Numbered from the stretch's first letter, positions 1 to 10,869 are shown. The stretch: 64,000 nucleotides of DNA from Macrobrachium rosenbergii (GCF_040412425.1 NC_089768.1:761001-825000), one strand, 5' to 3'. Notes: generated by a model from the letters alone, not told the origin. Numbers and translations: made by a program.

Positions 1-361
1 GCCCCGGGCAGTATGAGGAGGTCCTGGATCACACTCCAAGTCTCCCTGAGGTTCTGGTTGTGTCGAGGGTTGTTTACGAGGTCAAGGGCACGGGTGTCCC
101 TCTCGGAGACTGGCAGGAGCAGGTCTCGACGAGCGAAGCCTTCAGCTTTCTGTAGATGACGGGACCTGCGGCAGACACCCACGGGGCGAGTGTCCTGTAG
201 ACATCTTCGGGGAGGGCGTTGATCACGGCGTCTGCCTGCAGCACCTCGTCGGTGAGTCCCACCAGCCTGAACTGCCCCTCGACCCTGTAGAGCCATGATG
301 ACGGGTTGCCGTGCGTGAAGGGCAGCAGCTTTATGGTGAGGGCAGGCCTTGTTTGGTCCAA
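1..361 (-). pseudogene. Ty3/gypsy-like gag fragment, frameshifted and cut by the window edge
   Basis: The reading frame opens at 361 on the minus strand and gives about 95 residues. They include the pattern LPFTHGNPSSWLYRVEGQF and then a segment with INALPEDVYRTL, which resembles the N-terminal gag-like domain (DUF7041 type) common in arthropod LTR elements. Near 120 the frame is lost. In the next frame the similarity continues as VSERDTRALDLVNNP and ETWSVIQDLLILPG up to base 1, so one frameshift separates the two halves. The fragment ends abruptly at 361, where DIRS reverse-transcriptase sequence begins on the opposite strand, so it is a truncated relic. A capsid-like role is inferred from the family only. 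Confidence 0.65.
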
Positions 362-365
362 AAGG

Positions 366-905
366 GACTTGGACAGTTTCTATAGATCTGAAAGATGCAT
401 ACCATCCCTATCTCTGTTCCCTTCCACCCCTTCCTAAGGTTTAGGATAGGGAAAGATAGGTACAGATTCAAAGTCATGCCCTTTGGGCTAAACATTGCCT
501 AAAGAATTTTTTACAAAATTAGCAATGGTATTTATTCAAGAACTCAAACAAAAAGGAATACAACTAATAGCCTTCCTAGACAACTGGTTGATTTGGGGGC
601 CCGCTAGAAAAGAGTGCTTGAAAAACCTAAGAGCAATGGTCAACAGACTACAGTCAAAAGGTTTTATAATAAATAAATTGGAAAAAATCCCGCCCCACGC
701 CCAGCAGACACTTTCAGTGGCTGGGACTGTTTTGGGATACTCTTCATGGCTGTTGTCTCTCTCCATCTTACTCAAAACAGAATAAGGCAAGTCCTCAAAA
801 GGTTCCTTGCACAGCCCAGAGTTTCCAGATGGCACTTAGAAGGTATGATGGGGCTGCTGCAGTTCACATCAGTAATAGATCCAATACTATACTTTGATTG
901 CCGCT
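366..905 (+). pseudogene. DIRS copy 1 reverse transcriptase, degenerate
   Basis: The palm motif that reads SIDLSDAYYHVP in copy 2 is here SIDLKDAYHPYL, followed at once by stops and shifts. The catalytic block, LDDWIIW in copies 2 and 3, reads LDNWLIWG at about 577-600, so the second aspartate is asparagine. The N-terminal fingers are absent. The enzyme would be inactive even if the frame were restored. Confidence 0.75.
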
Positions 906-1044
906 AAAAATGTGAACAAATTTTGGTTATCGCATGCAAGAAAAAAGATGCAAGACCAACCTTATCAAAAGATTTAAAAAGTTGGGGAGCTACTTTGGCC
1001 TTGGACCCGGAAGAAATCCCTGGCGAGACAGGTCATCCTGACTC

Positions 1045-1520
1045 CTACGTCTGTACAATTGACAATACACACAGATGCCTCATTGACAGGTTGGGAGGAC
1101 ATTGGGAGGATCATCAGGTGGTGAGGAGATGGTCAGCTACTCTGAGGAATTCTTATATCAGTTCCCTAGAGCTGATGGCTGTCTTTTTGTCTCTCAAAAA
1201 ACTCAGACCTCCAGAAGAGAGAGACAACATAACTACAATGTCCTGCATCAAGAGGTCGGGCTCAAGTTCACCACCTCTCAGTATGATAATGCTAGCCCTC
1301 CTTCAGATGGTGCAAGCAAGGAAGTGGTACCTGTCTGCAGTTCACCTCACAGGGGGTCTCATTATAATGGCAGACTCTCTATCAAGGAAAATGACAGCCT
1401 CAACAGAGTGGATGTTGGACAACCACTCTTTTCAAACAGTAGCCAACATGCTTCGCAACTGGAAGTGGACCTGTTTGCCACATACAAGAATTACAAACTC
1501 CTAATATACTGTATGTGTCT
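1045..1520 (+). pseudogene. DIRS copy 1 RNase H, degenerate
   Basis: HTDASLTGW (first acidic residue), SLELMAVFLSLKKLRP (glutamate) and IMADSLSRK (last aspartate) are recognisable. They match HTDASLSGW, ILEAMAVF and VIADSLSR of copy 2. The segment carrying the third acidic residue (LVLDSAVVVHC in copy 2) is deleted or scrambled. Several frame changes occur between blocks. The trailing VDLFATYKN motif marks the linker that follows RNase H in this family. Confidence 0.7.
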
Positions 1521-2039
1521 CCAAACCTGGACAGCAAGAGATATTTTCCCAAAGACTGGAACAAGGGGAGTACAATATCTTTTTCATCCATTGTCCCAGA
1601 TTTCAAAGGTTTTGAGCAAACTTCTAACCTTCAAAGGAATAGCTTACTTAATAGTCCCAAATTGGCCAAACAAGCATTGGTTCCTATTACTTCAACAATG
1701 GACGAAATGATCAATTCCACTACCGTCCGCTGTTCTGTCCCAGACAGTAGGAGGGAAAGTCATTTATGCATCCTTTTTTCTGAGCTGAGACCTTCATGTT
1801 TGGATTTTTAAATAGCTATTGTGAAAATTACTCACCGAACATTGCTAGGTACCAATTGTAAAAGTTATGGACATCATCTATCCGGCAATACCAGTCCATA
1901 TGGAAGATATGGTTTGATTATACCCATACTGAGGGCCCAGTTGACATTTCTATAGAAACACTTTTTAATTTTCCTACATACCTTTTTGAAGACAAGTGCC
2001 TTGCGGTTACAACAGTCACGAGATATAAGGCAGCATTAA

Positions 2040-2745
2040 CGGAACCCATGCTTTATGGATTCGGGATTGACTCCAGCATAGAAGTTGTCACTTCCCTTCT
2101 GCAGTCTTTTGCTCTACAAAGGCCCGCTCCTAAAAGGCTTCCAATTACTTGGTCCCTGAACAATGTGCTTAGACTTCTGTCAACCCCTCAATTCAGCAGA
2201 CCCAATACAACCACAACGCAGGTTACAAAAGGCAATCTTCTTGATTGCATTAGCATTAGGAGCTGGTATTAGTGAACTGGGCTGTCTTAGATGGGGACAA
2301 TACATCAGGCAAACAGCTGACCATCAATTATTGTTGTCCCCTGGCCCATCATTCCTGGCCAAGAATGAGGATCCTTTAAGAAGGAAATCTATTCATATAA
2401 GAAAACTCAGTTTATCAGACAGGACATTATGCCTGGTTCAAGCACTTAAGGTTTACCCAGAAGTCACGGCAGACATCCCAGAAGGTCCTATTTTCCTTCA
2501 CCCTAGCACACGCTAACCATTCTCCCTACAAGGGCTGAGAATGACTGTAGTGTCTCTCATTAAAAAGGCAAATCCACATTCCTTTTCTAGGTCACATGAT
2601 ATTAGGAAGGTATGTCGTTGGCCTACTTCAGAAACGTCTCTTTCGAAGAAGTCTCAAAATGTACAGGGTGGTCATCCATCAGAGACAGAAAAAAAATATT
2701 GCCACGCGCTTTAACAAATTCGACTACACTGTGTATCAGTAGGTG
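2040..2745 (+). pseudogene. DIRS copy 1 tyrosine recombinase, degenerate
   Basis: Residues at 2163-2516 contain LALGAGISELGCL and PSFLAKNEDPLRRK. The equivalent in copies 2 and 3 is LASGARISEL, so the first catalytic arginine has become glycine. The H-x-x-R box survives as SHDIRK at about 2593-2610, and the tail resembles NVSFEEVSKCTGW. Frames shift between these blocks. In the intact family the enzyme inserts the circular DNA intermediate by strand exchange, with R, H-x-x-R and Y as catalytic residues. Confidence 0.75.
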
Positions 2746-3081
2746 GCATGGTTAGTCCTAACCCCTAGGTGCTACAGCAGAAAACCAGGGGTCTTATTGA
2801 CAGTGAGTTTGCTAACTATCGCTGGGAGAAGGGCGACAATACTGCAACCAAGCCCAGCATGCTTAAGTAAGCCACTGTAGAACTACATCCTAAAACATAA
2901 GTTCGTGTATAGTTTCTTGTTCCTTGGTACCAAAACCTGAAGAGTATTTGGAATAAAGAATGGGACATAAAATTTGTGGCTTGACCTCAGACCAGAAATG
3001 TTTTTTTCCTTTGGGGTGTTTCGATTAAAAATTGAGAGCTTAAGCCTTTTTTGTCACCTGTTAGTTTCTTTGTAAAGCTCC

Positions 3082-3169
3082 TTGAGGATGAAACAAGTGA
3101 TTACAATATCAGAAAACAGGTTTTGACATAGGAAAAACCTGTTTTTGGTAGTTGCTGTTGAATCCTCAA
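3082..3169. other. Arm-core-arm joint between DIRS copy 1 and a short element
   Basis: TTGAGGAT (3082-3089) and AAAACAG (3113-3119) lie left of the core GTTTTGACATAGGAAAAAC (3120-3138). CTGTTTT (3139-3145) and ATCCTCAA (3162-3169) lie to its right and are their reverse complements. The same layout recurs at other DIRS ends in the window. Confidence 0.55.
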
Positions 3170-3578
3170 AACCCTCCCACTTCTCTGACGAAAAGGCATG
3201 GGATTTGGGCAAGGGATCATCCTGCATTGACCAGCAGACTGTAGCGACTCCCTGGTCTTTACCGGCCCGGTTGTAAACAAGAGGGCAGATGTGCTTGGGC
3301 AATAGTCACTTCTCTTTCTTGCAGGTTCTCTGGCGAAAAAACTGGGTTCACCTTAGCTGAAGATAAGGGAAAGTGCCCTCTTATCTTTGAGTCCATCATA
3401 TACTCCGTCACGTTTTATAATGTTAATCATTACGACACAATACCTGGCCAAAAAGACCAACTAGAAGAGAATTCTTTGATGTTAGTTTGATCACCATGGA
3501 GCTCTAGTAGACTATGGAAGGTAACTCCTTGAGGACTCAACAGCGACTACCAAAAATAAGTTTTTCCTACATCAAAAC
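3120..3578. mobile_element. Short non-autonomous DIRS-associated element D (459 bp)
   Basis: The first 50 bases (3120-3169) are the inverted complement of the last 50 (3529-3578) with six differences, all transitions. No coding frame of note lies inside. The end motif GTTTTGACATAGGAAAAAC is a diverged version of GGATTTTGACAAAGGAAAAA at elements A, B and C, so D belongs to an older branch of the same group. It begins where DIRS copy 1 ends. Confidence 0.65.
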
Positions 3579-3720
3579 CTGTTTTCTTGGACGTAGAGAA
3601 ATTACTGCCTCATGTTAGTAAACTCTTCTGTCAGGCATTGACTACAATATAGGTTGTGTAACTTTTACCTTTATTTTAGTGTTAAAATAATTAGCCTAAA
3701 AAGTCAGATTTTTTTTGCAG
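3579..3720. other. Intron sequence before exon 1
   Basis: AT-rich, with a strong pyrimidine tract ending in TTTTGCAG at 3713-3720. No other feature seen. Confidence 0.4.
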
Positions 3721-3849
3721 GCATTAGAATTGAGTCCACAGGAGTCTGAAGCAGCTTGGAAGACACTTGAAATTATATTGAGTTCATCTCAATTAGAGGC
3801 ACTTGGCCAAAAAGGATGGATATGTTTGTTGGATTCATGTTTTATGGAG
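3721..3849 (+). CDS. Host gene, internal exon 1 of 4 seen (helical repeat-like protein)
   Basis: The acceptor TTTTTTTGCAG ends at 3720 and the donor GTAAGT starts at 3850. The 129 bases encode exactly 43 residues in phase 0, beginning ALELSPQESEAAWKTLEIIL and ending LDSCFME, with no stop. The composition (alternating hydrophobic positions, Leu/Glu/Gln rich) suggests amphipathic helices. The phase-0 end fits the phase-0 start of the exon at 13860, so the two are proposed as neighbours 10 kb apart. The initiator exon must lie upstream of this window or in a piece I could not see. Base composition and codon use match the exon at 13860 and not the retroelements around it. I do not recognise the family from this exon alone. 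Confidence 0.6.
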
Positions 3850-4555
3850 GTAAGTTATTTTGCCTTTAGATTAAGCCCTTTCATACTTTGACACAAGCAA
3901 ACTCCTTAGAGATAGTTATTCATGAAGTGTTATTTCTTCTTTCAGATGGGAAAACTGTCTATTCATACATTTTTATGTCTTTTGTTGAACCTCAGTTCAT
4001 GACCAACAGTATCACAAGCTATGCTCATTTTTTCTTCTCTTAGCCATTCATGGAACTAAAGTTGGTACTCTCATTTTGTACTATAGAGACATTCAGGCAT
4101 TTGTAAATCATTTCCTTTTTTCATCTTAGCAATTAAGATTATGTAGACAGTTGGATGTTTTCCCATTTGTAGAACACGCCCTGAGCAAGTATGGCTATAA
4201 CAACCCTCATATATGTAAGTAGTTTACATCACTAAGTGAGAATAGTGAAGCAAAGGTGGTCAGTTTGCGGCAACTTATCACATTAAGTTTATATGATATC
4301 TGACCTTGTTCTTCAGGCCCACATTTTTGCTGTTGTTGTGAATATACTGTATGGATTGTTGAATGTCCTTGTTTTCTGGATTTTAACCTAACCTTATGTA
4401 TCTTGGAAAGTTTTGAAAATAAGAATACTGTACAGAATTTACAGGTAAGTGGAACTGTGATGGGAAAACAGATATTTCAGAATGTTACCTGTTACTCCCC
4501 TACATGACCCCCTAAGAGAAAATATAATATAAGAGTCTAGTAAAAGCGATAAATC
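3850..4555. other. Intron sequence, nothing specific
   Basis: AT-rich unique-looking sequence. No coding block, repeat or inverted repeat that I can support. Confidence 0.5.
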
Positions 4556-4893
4556 TTAATTTCATATAAGTAACTTACCAAGTAATTACATAGCTATAGT
4601 TTCTAGCTCATGCAGCAGCCTTTTTTTTAAAAATCACGGTAGCGCTTCAATTGTTTTGTGTAGGTGACTAGCCCCGCCCACTGTCAGGAGCACTGGGAAT
4701 GACTCAGCAGATAACCTCAATGTGTTTCTGCTGGCTCTCAAGTAAACATCGGGTTGTTAGCAGATGCTTTTTTCGTGGTTTTCGTTTGTCTTTATTGGAT
4801 TTTGGTGAAATATTACCATTGTATTTTGCATAGCCTTCAAGCTTGCTCAGCTTCTTAGTATCTTTTAGGATCAGGATAGTGTTTTTACTGATT

Positions 4894-6700
4894 ATGTCTG
4901 ATTCTAGTTCCTCTAGTTTTCGCTACTGCAACAAAGGTTGTAAAACCAGATTGACCAAATCTTGCTACGATTCACATACAATTTACTGTGACTGTGGAGG
5001 GCAGTAGTGTGGTAGGAAGAAAACCTGTGCAGAATGTAATGATTGGAACGAGAAAAAGTGGAAAATACTTGGAGCTCACCTAGACAAGTTAGAAAGGGAT
5101 AGGAAGAGGAAAGCAGCCTCTAGAGCCGAGAGGCGAGCTTCACTTAGCAGCCTATAAACCACTCCTAAACCTGGTTTAGATAGTCCTGCTATTCCTTCTT
5201 CCCCTGTTCCCTCTTTTTCTCCTGTTCTTAGCCTTCCTACTATTAATCTACCTACTCCCATGCCTGGCTCCCTTGCTTCCAGCCCTAATACCAGTCTCGA
5301 AGCTAGGTTTGACAAGAAAATTAACCTTGTTGTTAATACAGTGGCAGAGTTAGGAGCATCACTGCAAGTGTTAATGAGCAAAGGGTATGCGGAAAAAGTG
5401 ACAAGTGGCAGTGTTATGCAAGTGGAGGTGAGGTCACGGTCCTGCTCCCCTGAACCTAGGGGAAGACATACCGGAAGTCAAAGGGAGGCTGGTGGGGTTT
5501 GCCCACGGCTAGTGGCCCCCTCAGTCGAGCCTGTTGCACGTTCCCAGGTATCAACAGACAGCCGCTGGAAAGGTGTCTCATTGGATGTGCACCAGTTGTC
5601 ATCTGGTCATCTAGTTCCAACAATTCCGGCGCAGACAGGAAACGCCATAAATGCTTTCTTGATTTTTCACATCCACTGAAGAGACGTGCAGATGATGTTG
5701 GTCACCTTTCTCTGCTTCCTGTTAAAGCAGGCCAAGAAGGCTAGTCTCAGCCCACAGCCTTCCTGCAGTTACACTGTGGACCCCTCTGTCCCTGCTTCAG
5801 TCCAGCATCCACTTTCCACATGGGACAGTCCAGAAGCCTTCTCTCCTGGCCACCCAGCTGTTGAGTGCCCTTACATGGCTCCCAAGCACCCAACGAACCC
5901 TCTCAGGTGCCCAGCACCTACTCCTAAGCTCCTGGCGCCAACTCTTCAGTGCCAGTCTCTAGCTCCTGTAGATCAAGACAAGCCATTATTGGCTCCATTA
6001 AACAGCAGTTGGCTGACATAATGAGCCTACTGAAGAAGGCTCCTTCCATCTCCAGGCCTGCTCATGATACAACCCTGTCTCCAGTCTCCTCAAGAGAAGA
6101 GGAGTTTGGTCAAGAACCTGCTCCTCCTTTGGCCTATGCAGTTCTACTTCAGTATCTGCTGGCGAATTTTCCCTCCTTTTTCACCCCAGCTGCCTCAGTC
6201 TCACCTGTGTCAACCTTTCTTATGAGGAGTCATCAAGATGACAGAGCTAGGCTCCCCAAGATGGTGCTTTCTTTGTCTTCTAAGAAGACTCTCAAAGAGA
6301 TTGGGGATTGGCTTTCTGCTAAGAGGGAGCAAGGCAAATGTCCTTCGCCTTCCCTCCCTCACGCTTAGTTCATAGGAGATATCTTTCCTACGTCACCGGG
6401 GAAGCTCCTTCTTTGGGAATTGCTGCCTCCTCCCAAGGGGACTTCTCCAGCCTCGTTGACTCTTCCCATCATTCTGCATTCTCATCGGCGAAGGTAATAT
6501 TTTCATTGTCGGAACTAGGCCACCAAATGCCTCAAGGATTTGTCTGTGTTGGCTCCCAAGACAGCCTCCACTCCAGCAACCCTTTCGTGGAAGTAAGCCC
6601 AAGTCACAGCCTAAGTCCCACTCCAATGTCCGCTTCTCGGCCAGATCCATCAGAAAGTTCTTGACAAAGTCTGTGCCTAAGAAACGGGGAAGTAGTTCTT
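4894..6700 (+). pseudogene. DIRS II copy A gag, broken
   Basis: From the ATG at 4894 the frame starts MSDSSSSSFRYCNKGCKTRL and has a Cys/His-rich stretch (CNKGC, CYDSH, CDCGG, CAECNDW), likely a metal-binding N-terminus. In-frame stops occur at 5005 and 5155. Past the second stop the same frame runs open to 5679, with a Pro/Ser-rich linker. Later blocks in other frames include PPLAYAVLLQYLLANFPSFF, RLPKMVLSLSSKKTLKEIGD and FPPSRLVHRRYLS, all of which look like the DIRS gag core. At least three frame changes are needed to read through. Nucleocapsid function is known of the family; nothing here can make full-length protein. Confidence 0.65.
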
Positions 6701-6714
6701 CGTGTGCCAGTGGG

Positions 6715-7260
6715 AGCCAGATTTTTCGAGTTTGGGAGAAGTGGAAGATCAGAGGTGCAGAACCGTGGATTATCAAGGTTCTGAAGGAGGGCTATGCCAT
6801 CCCTTTTACTCCTCAAGCAAAATGGCTCCATTGGTAGGCATAAATGTCAGTTTGTACCTGGACGACTGGCTTCTCTGATCCTGTTGAGAGAGAAGTGCAT
6901 GAATGACTTGCTCAAGATTCTTCTCATCACTCAGGAACTGGGCATTCTCATCAACTCCCAGAAGTCCCAGTTAGGGATGACTCTCAGCTCTCTGACTTTT
7001 CGGGCTTTTTTGTCTCCCAAGAGAATTGCCAGCAGCCTTCTGATGGTCCACAATTTTCTAGCCCTCTTGTCTTGCTTAGCCCATCAGTGGATAAGCCTAC
7101 TGGGGACTCTGTCATCCATCGAGACGTTTGTCAAGCTGGGCAGACTTCATATGAGAGTCCTTCAATTCTTCCTCAAGACCAACTGGTATAGGAAAACACA
7201 GCGGGATACCTGTGTGTTTCCTATAACCCCGGAGATCAAGTTGGACCTGCTATAGTGGCT
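6715..7260 (+). pseudogene. DIRS II copy A reverse transcriptase with internal deletion
   Basis: The N-terminal entry block reads FRVWEKWKIRGAEPWIIKVL then EGYAIPF at 6718-6830, ending at a stop. The next recognisable block is SLYLDDWLL at about 6846-6878, the catalytic LDDW of DIRS RT. Most of the fingers and palm that normally separate these two blocks are therefore missing. The thumb-side block GRLHMRVLQFFLKTNWYR follows near 7138. Copy B at 46.7 kb has a different, larger RT deletion ending at the same RLHMR block. Confidence 0.65.
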
Positions 7261-7319
7261 ATCTGAAGAAAGACTTTCTGTGGGAAAGTCTCTTCATCCT
7301 CTGAGCCCCCTACCTAGAC

Positions 7320-7690
7320 TTCTAACCAATGCATCGGATCTAGGCTAGGGGGGCCTTTCTGGGAAACCAGGAAATTTCAGGGACATGGTCCCTGGAAGAA
7401 CAGAACCTTCACGTAAATGTCCGAGACCTGAAAGCGGTTCACTTGAGACTTAAGTTTTTCTTGAGCATGGTCTACAACAAGACGGTGGTAGTCCATGCTG
7501 ACAATACCACAGCCTTAACATACATTCAAAAGCAGGGCGGCACTCATTCCTTCTCTCTCTCCCAGGCAGCAAGAGAGCTTCTTCTGTGGGCAGATCAAAA
7601 TCAAGTGACGCTAGTTACTCGATTTTATTCAGAGCAAACTAAATGTCTTGGCAGACAAGTTGAGCCATCGGAAGCGGGTTCTTCCCACTA
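7320..7690 (+). pseudogene. DIRS II copy A RNase H, frameshifted
   Basis: VNVRDLKAVHLRLKFF (equivalent to the glutamate helix), VVVHADNTTALTYIQKQGGT (third acidic position) and ADKLSHRKRVLP (last aspartate) lie in order but in two frames. The first acidic block DASDLG is followed by a stop. A copy of the same domain is at 46850-47230. The following block WTLDPLVCLDLWRLWGRP with DLFA is the conserved linker leading toward the recombinase. Confidence 0.65.
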
Positions 7691-8060
7691 AGTGGACCTT
7701 GGATCCCTTAGTCTGTCTTGATCTTTGGAGACTATGGGGCAGACCGATATTAGACCTGTTTGCTGGACCCTCTAGCATGGACAACAGATGCCATGCTGCA
7801 AGATTGGTCCGATCTGGACCTATATGCTTTTCCGCCCCTCATCTTGGTCAGGGAGGTGTTGAACAAATTTCGTTCTCATTACAACATAATTATGACCCTC
7901 ATGGTCCCGTTCTGGTCTCTTGAAGAGTGGTTCCCAGACCTTCTGCGGTTGTTCGTGGACTTTCCGAGACTCCTTCCCCAAAAACCGTGTTTACTCAAAC
8001 ATTCCCACTTCAGGAGATACCACCAAGGGTTGTCAGCTCATGCTCTGGCAGGCTTCAGAC

Positions 8061-8091
8061 TATTTGGGTGAGTAGTGTGCTCACCCAAATA
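8061..8091. repeat. Short hairpin at the end of DIRS II copy A
   Basis: Arms TATTTGGGTGAG (8061-8072) and CTCACCCAAATA (8080-8091) pair perfectly around a 7-base loop. Similarity to copy B ends here, so it marks a breakpoint. Confidence 0.6.
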
Positions 8092-8535
8092 TTCAATGAT
8101 TATACAGTGAGTAAAGCACATCTATTATATCCACAAGTTGAAAAAAAGAGTGAGTGGGGCCATAAGGCAAGTGAAGGTATTCCCTCACTCACTTGCCATC
8201 TCCACCAGTCAATGACCTTGTTATTAAGATCAGCTCCTATATAAAAGACCATGGTTTGTGCTTACACAGGAACAAAGTAGCATTAGAATAATTAATATAA
8301 CTTCAATAAACAAAGTTGAGTTCCATGATGTCATCAGCAGTGGGGACATCTTTGTACAACAACCATCGAAGAAAAAGTTATGTCAATTATTGTGTGAGTG
8401 AATGGGTCACCCGTCTTTCTCATCTAGATATTACCTCCCTATTATTAAGCTTCACTGACCAGACCACCTATCACCAAAGTTTATCCATACAGAAGACGAA
8501 GGTTTGTATCCTTTTAGAACAAATATTAGACAAAA
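8092..8535. other. Non-coding, possibly a DIRS 3' untranslated tail
   Basis: No supported coding block. It contains a smaller inverted pair GGCAAGTGA / TCACTTGCC at about 8167-8198 and leads into the long hairpin at 8536. I infer element-derived sequence but cannot assign it. Confidence 0.3.
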
Positions 8536-8605
8536 GACAAAAACAAATACACAATTCAAGAAGGGTAGCACACTACCCTTCTTGAATTGTGTATTTGGTT
8601 TTGTC
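8536..8605. repeat. 33-bp-arm hairpin with 4-base loop
   Basis: Bases 8536-8568 and 8573-8605 are inverted complements at 32 of 33 positions, separated only by CACA. The inner part is CAAGAAGGGTAG / CTACCCTTCTTG. Such a tight palindrome could be two element ends abutted with their core lost, or a fold-back terminus. Confidence 0.8.
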
Positions 8606-9970
8606 TCCTTTTTTTTCTGCTAGCACGTAGATATAACATGACTAGTGGTGTTGTGAGGGGCGTTGGTGTCCTTGTGGATGCTTCATGTCTCCCACAACAG
8701 TAGAGAGGAGACATGGCCCCATTCTTCCCCCTGAAAGGAGTGTGCTGGTTAGTCTTCTCCTCAGTGGGAGAAGTTTGGCAAGCAGAGAAAGAAGAACAAA
8801 GAGTGTTTGCTGGCTTCCTTATGGGAAGGGGTGAATACGCCACCAAATCCTTCTGGCCCCTTTTTTCTGCCTTCTTTCATTTTCATCCCGCTTCCCAGTA
8901 GTGCTAACCCTTCTTGGAGGGATAGCACTCAAGTCTGAGAAATTTGCCAATGCCCTCTCTGAGGGTGATGTAGCTGCTGACAGAATTGCCTCTTCAGCAA
9001 CTATTTCACCCTTGTATTCATCTGATTGTGACATTCTCGGCACCTTGAAGACATTGTTGCAGTAGTGTTTGTAGTGGCACATCCTCCAGTTGGTTCTTTG
9101 TTGTCTTCAGTTGTGGTCTTGACCTTCCCTTCTGCATGGAAGACCACCAAGACTGTAAGATGAAAGTGAAGTCAGCATCTCATCATTCTTCCCCTTTGTC
9201 TTCTTTATTGTCATTGAGCTTGTCTTTATCCTCCTCTCAGACTTTCTTTCACTGCATAGGCAGAAGAAGAAGAAGGGGAAGTCTAAGGCCTTGCATAAGA
9301 AGTCCAGGTGGACTCCTGACATGTGCTTGTTCTTCTTGGAGGAGAGCAGGAGTACGAGATCACTGATGTGTGGTCATGTTACCTCTGGCAGGGCTGATGC
9401 CTTTGTGCCTCCCCATTTGAATAAGAGTTCTGCTCCAGCCTCATTCTCCACCTGGATGAGTTCTTTGGGTCTCCTTGCTCTGAGCATGTTCAGTCTAGGG
9501 ACTGAGTGCATTTGTTAGCTCAAGACATTTCTTCTTATGCCTCTGAAGAGACTCATAGAGGGGCACGTACAACCTGTTCGTGTTATGTGAGTGGACCCGG
9601 GACCACTCTAGCAACAGGTTAGGTACTCCCTCCTGCACCTCTTTGGGATGCACAGAGGAAAGCCAGCACTATCTCATCAATCAAAGACCTCTTTTGATCT
9701 TTTCCACTCTAATGTGGGTGCAAGGTACGTGGAAGCAAAGTGGTGGTGTACATGCTTGTTCTTGCCCTCTGTTTTTACTAGCTCGTTGTCTCTTGAGTAG
9801 AGCAGCTGAGGGGCATGGAGTCAAAGTCCAAATGTCCTTCTGACAGCAGCTCTGCTGGATCTCGTATGCCTTCTCTGGCAAGGGGCTTATCTGGTTCATC
9901 ACAAGATCGGGAACAAGCAAGGGAGAAGAGAGCTGGTGTGTCATCCTCTTTGCCTGAAGAGGCAAGGGGT
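8606..9970 (+). other. Unassigned Ser- and Lys-rich degraded coding sequence, possibly gag-like
   Basis: No frame runs through. Around 9170-9300 a Ser/Leu-rich stretch is followed by a basic block RQKKKKGKSKALHKKSR, then WTPDMCLFFLEES. A comparable serine run then lysine run occurs at 57030-57150. DIRS and LTR gag proteins often have this layout, so a gag relic is possible, but I see no diagnostic motif. The piece 9815-10020 encodes a Ser/Arg/Gly-rich stretch of unknown nature. Confidence 0.25.
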
Positions 9971-10038
9971 TCAGGGGCAACTGGGCGACAGTCAACTGGT
10001 CAACAGGACTGGGCGAGACTTTTCACTATGAAAATAGT

Positions 10039-10069
10039 AGATTATAACAATAATAATAATAATAATAAT
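10039..10069. repeat. (AAT)n microsatellite in the left foldback arm
   Basis: About nine AAT-type units. The inverse counterpart GTTATTATTAC lies at 10810-10820. Confidence 0.85.
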
Positions 10070-10276
10070 GGGAGCATTCAAAATTTTGTTGGATGAGCTA
10101 AATAACAAAAACAATGAGGATTTCATATGACTTGAGGGCATTGCTTGCATGTAATAGAAGTTGAGTACATCCACCACGGTACCCAGTTGAGATGTGGAAT
10201 GTGTACGAAAGCACAGTGGTAAATGAAGCTAGAACTAATGAACGCAGTAGAAGGCTGACACAACAAATTTAACAAA

Positions 10277-10363
10277 ATGGTAAACAAGTGGAGAGTATCA
10301 ATGTTTTCACTGCTGGACGAACTACGGAAAGAACAGCACAACACTGAGAATTCTATACTTCAG
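10277..10363 (+). CDS. Candidate small gene inside foldback element, exon 1
   Basis: ATG at 10277 opens 29 codons (MVNKWRVSMFSLLDELRKEQ then HNTENSILQ) ending exactly at CAG followed by GTACTA. The product is rich in Leu, Glu, Lys and Gln, and helical in character. No family recognised. The case for it being real is only the matched splice pattern with 10468 and the open frame on both sides. Chance is a fair alternative. Confidence 0.3.
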
Positions 10364-10467
10364 GTACTAATTTTTCCATAATAAAGTAAGTGCCCCAGTT
10401 ACATAAATCTTATTTATCACAGTGTCATATATGCATAATATATGTGGTATATGAAGTATAATTTCAG

Positions 10468-10671
10468 GTTAACACTTGCCAAGACGACATTCAGCAGAAC
10501 CTAAGCAAGAAGACGGAACAAAACGATGAAAGAATAAAGAGTGTGGTTGCGCATTATCAAGAATTCAAGGACGTGGTCAGGTTCTGCTCTACCTTAAAAA
10601 TGCGGGGTACAATGTCGTTCCTTAATAAAGTCTTTTTAAACTTGTTTCATAAAGAAAGCCTTAATTTTTAA
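10468..10671 (+). CDS. Candidate small gene inside foldback element, exon 2
   Basis: The acceptor ATAATTTCAG ends at 10467, giving a 104-base intron. Phase 0 continues as VNTCQDDIQQNLSKKTEQND, then ERIKSVVAHYQEFKDVVRFC, and stops at TAA 10669-10671 for a total of 96 residues. It has heptad-like spacing of hydrophobic residues, so a coiled coil is plausible. The last part overlaps the start of a 108-bp direct duplication (TTAATTTTTAATCAGTG at about 10661 and 10769). Confidence 0.3.
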   Translation, partial: VNTCQDDIQQNLSKKTEQNDERIKSVVAHYQEFKDVVRFCSTLKMRGTMSFLNKVFLNLFHKESLNF

Positions 10672-10869
10672 TCAGTGTCCATGTCTTTTGTGTGCAATGT
10701 TATTATTACTATTGGTATAATTTGCTAATTACATAGTGAAGTCTTGACCAGTTGTTTTATAATAAAGACTTAATTTTTAATCAGTGCCAATGTCTGTCAC
10801 ATCTAATACTGTTATTATTACTATAATTTACTATTTGCATAGTAAAAAGTCTTACCCTAGGCTGTCACC

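Larger units (their letters stand above)
362..3119 (+). mobile_element. DIRS-like retrotransposon copy 1, 5'-truncated and decayed
   Basis: The order along the plus strand is reverse transcriptase (about 366-905), RNase H (about 1045-1520), tyrosine recombinase (about 2040-2745), then a non-coding tail with AATAAA near 2951. That order and the presence of a tyrosine recombinase instead of an integrase define DIRS elements. Gag and the 5' end are missing because the copy starts inside the RT. The sequence is closest to copies 2 and 3 of this window (shared FLAKNEDP, AVFLSLKKLRP) but far more mutated. Its 3' end is placed at about 3119 because the inverted arms at 3082-3119 meet the short element that follows. 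Confidence 0.75.
4556..8071 (+). mobile_element. DIRS family II copy A, decayed and 3'-truncated
   Basis: The left end carries ACTTACCAAGTAATTACA (4571-4588), which is the inverted complement of the right end of copy B near 48993-49011 (TGTAATTACTTGGTAAGT). Inside, in plus orientation, are gag (4894-6700), a reverse transcriptase with an internal deletion (6715-7260), RNase H (7320-7690) and the post-RNase H linker (to 8071). The tyrosine recombinase is absent: similarity stops at a small hairpin at 8061-8091. Gag, RT and RNase H all carry stops or shifts. Confidence 0.7.
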
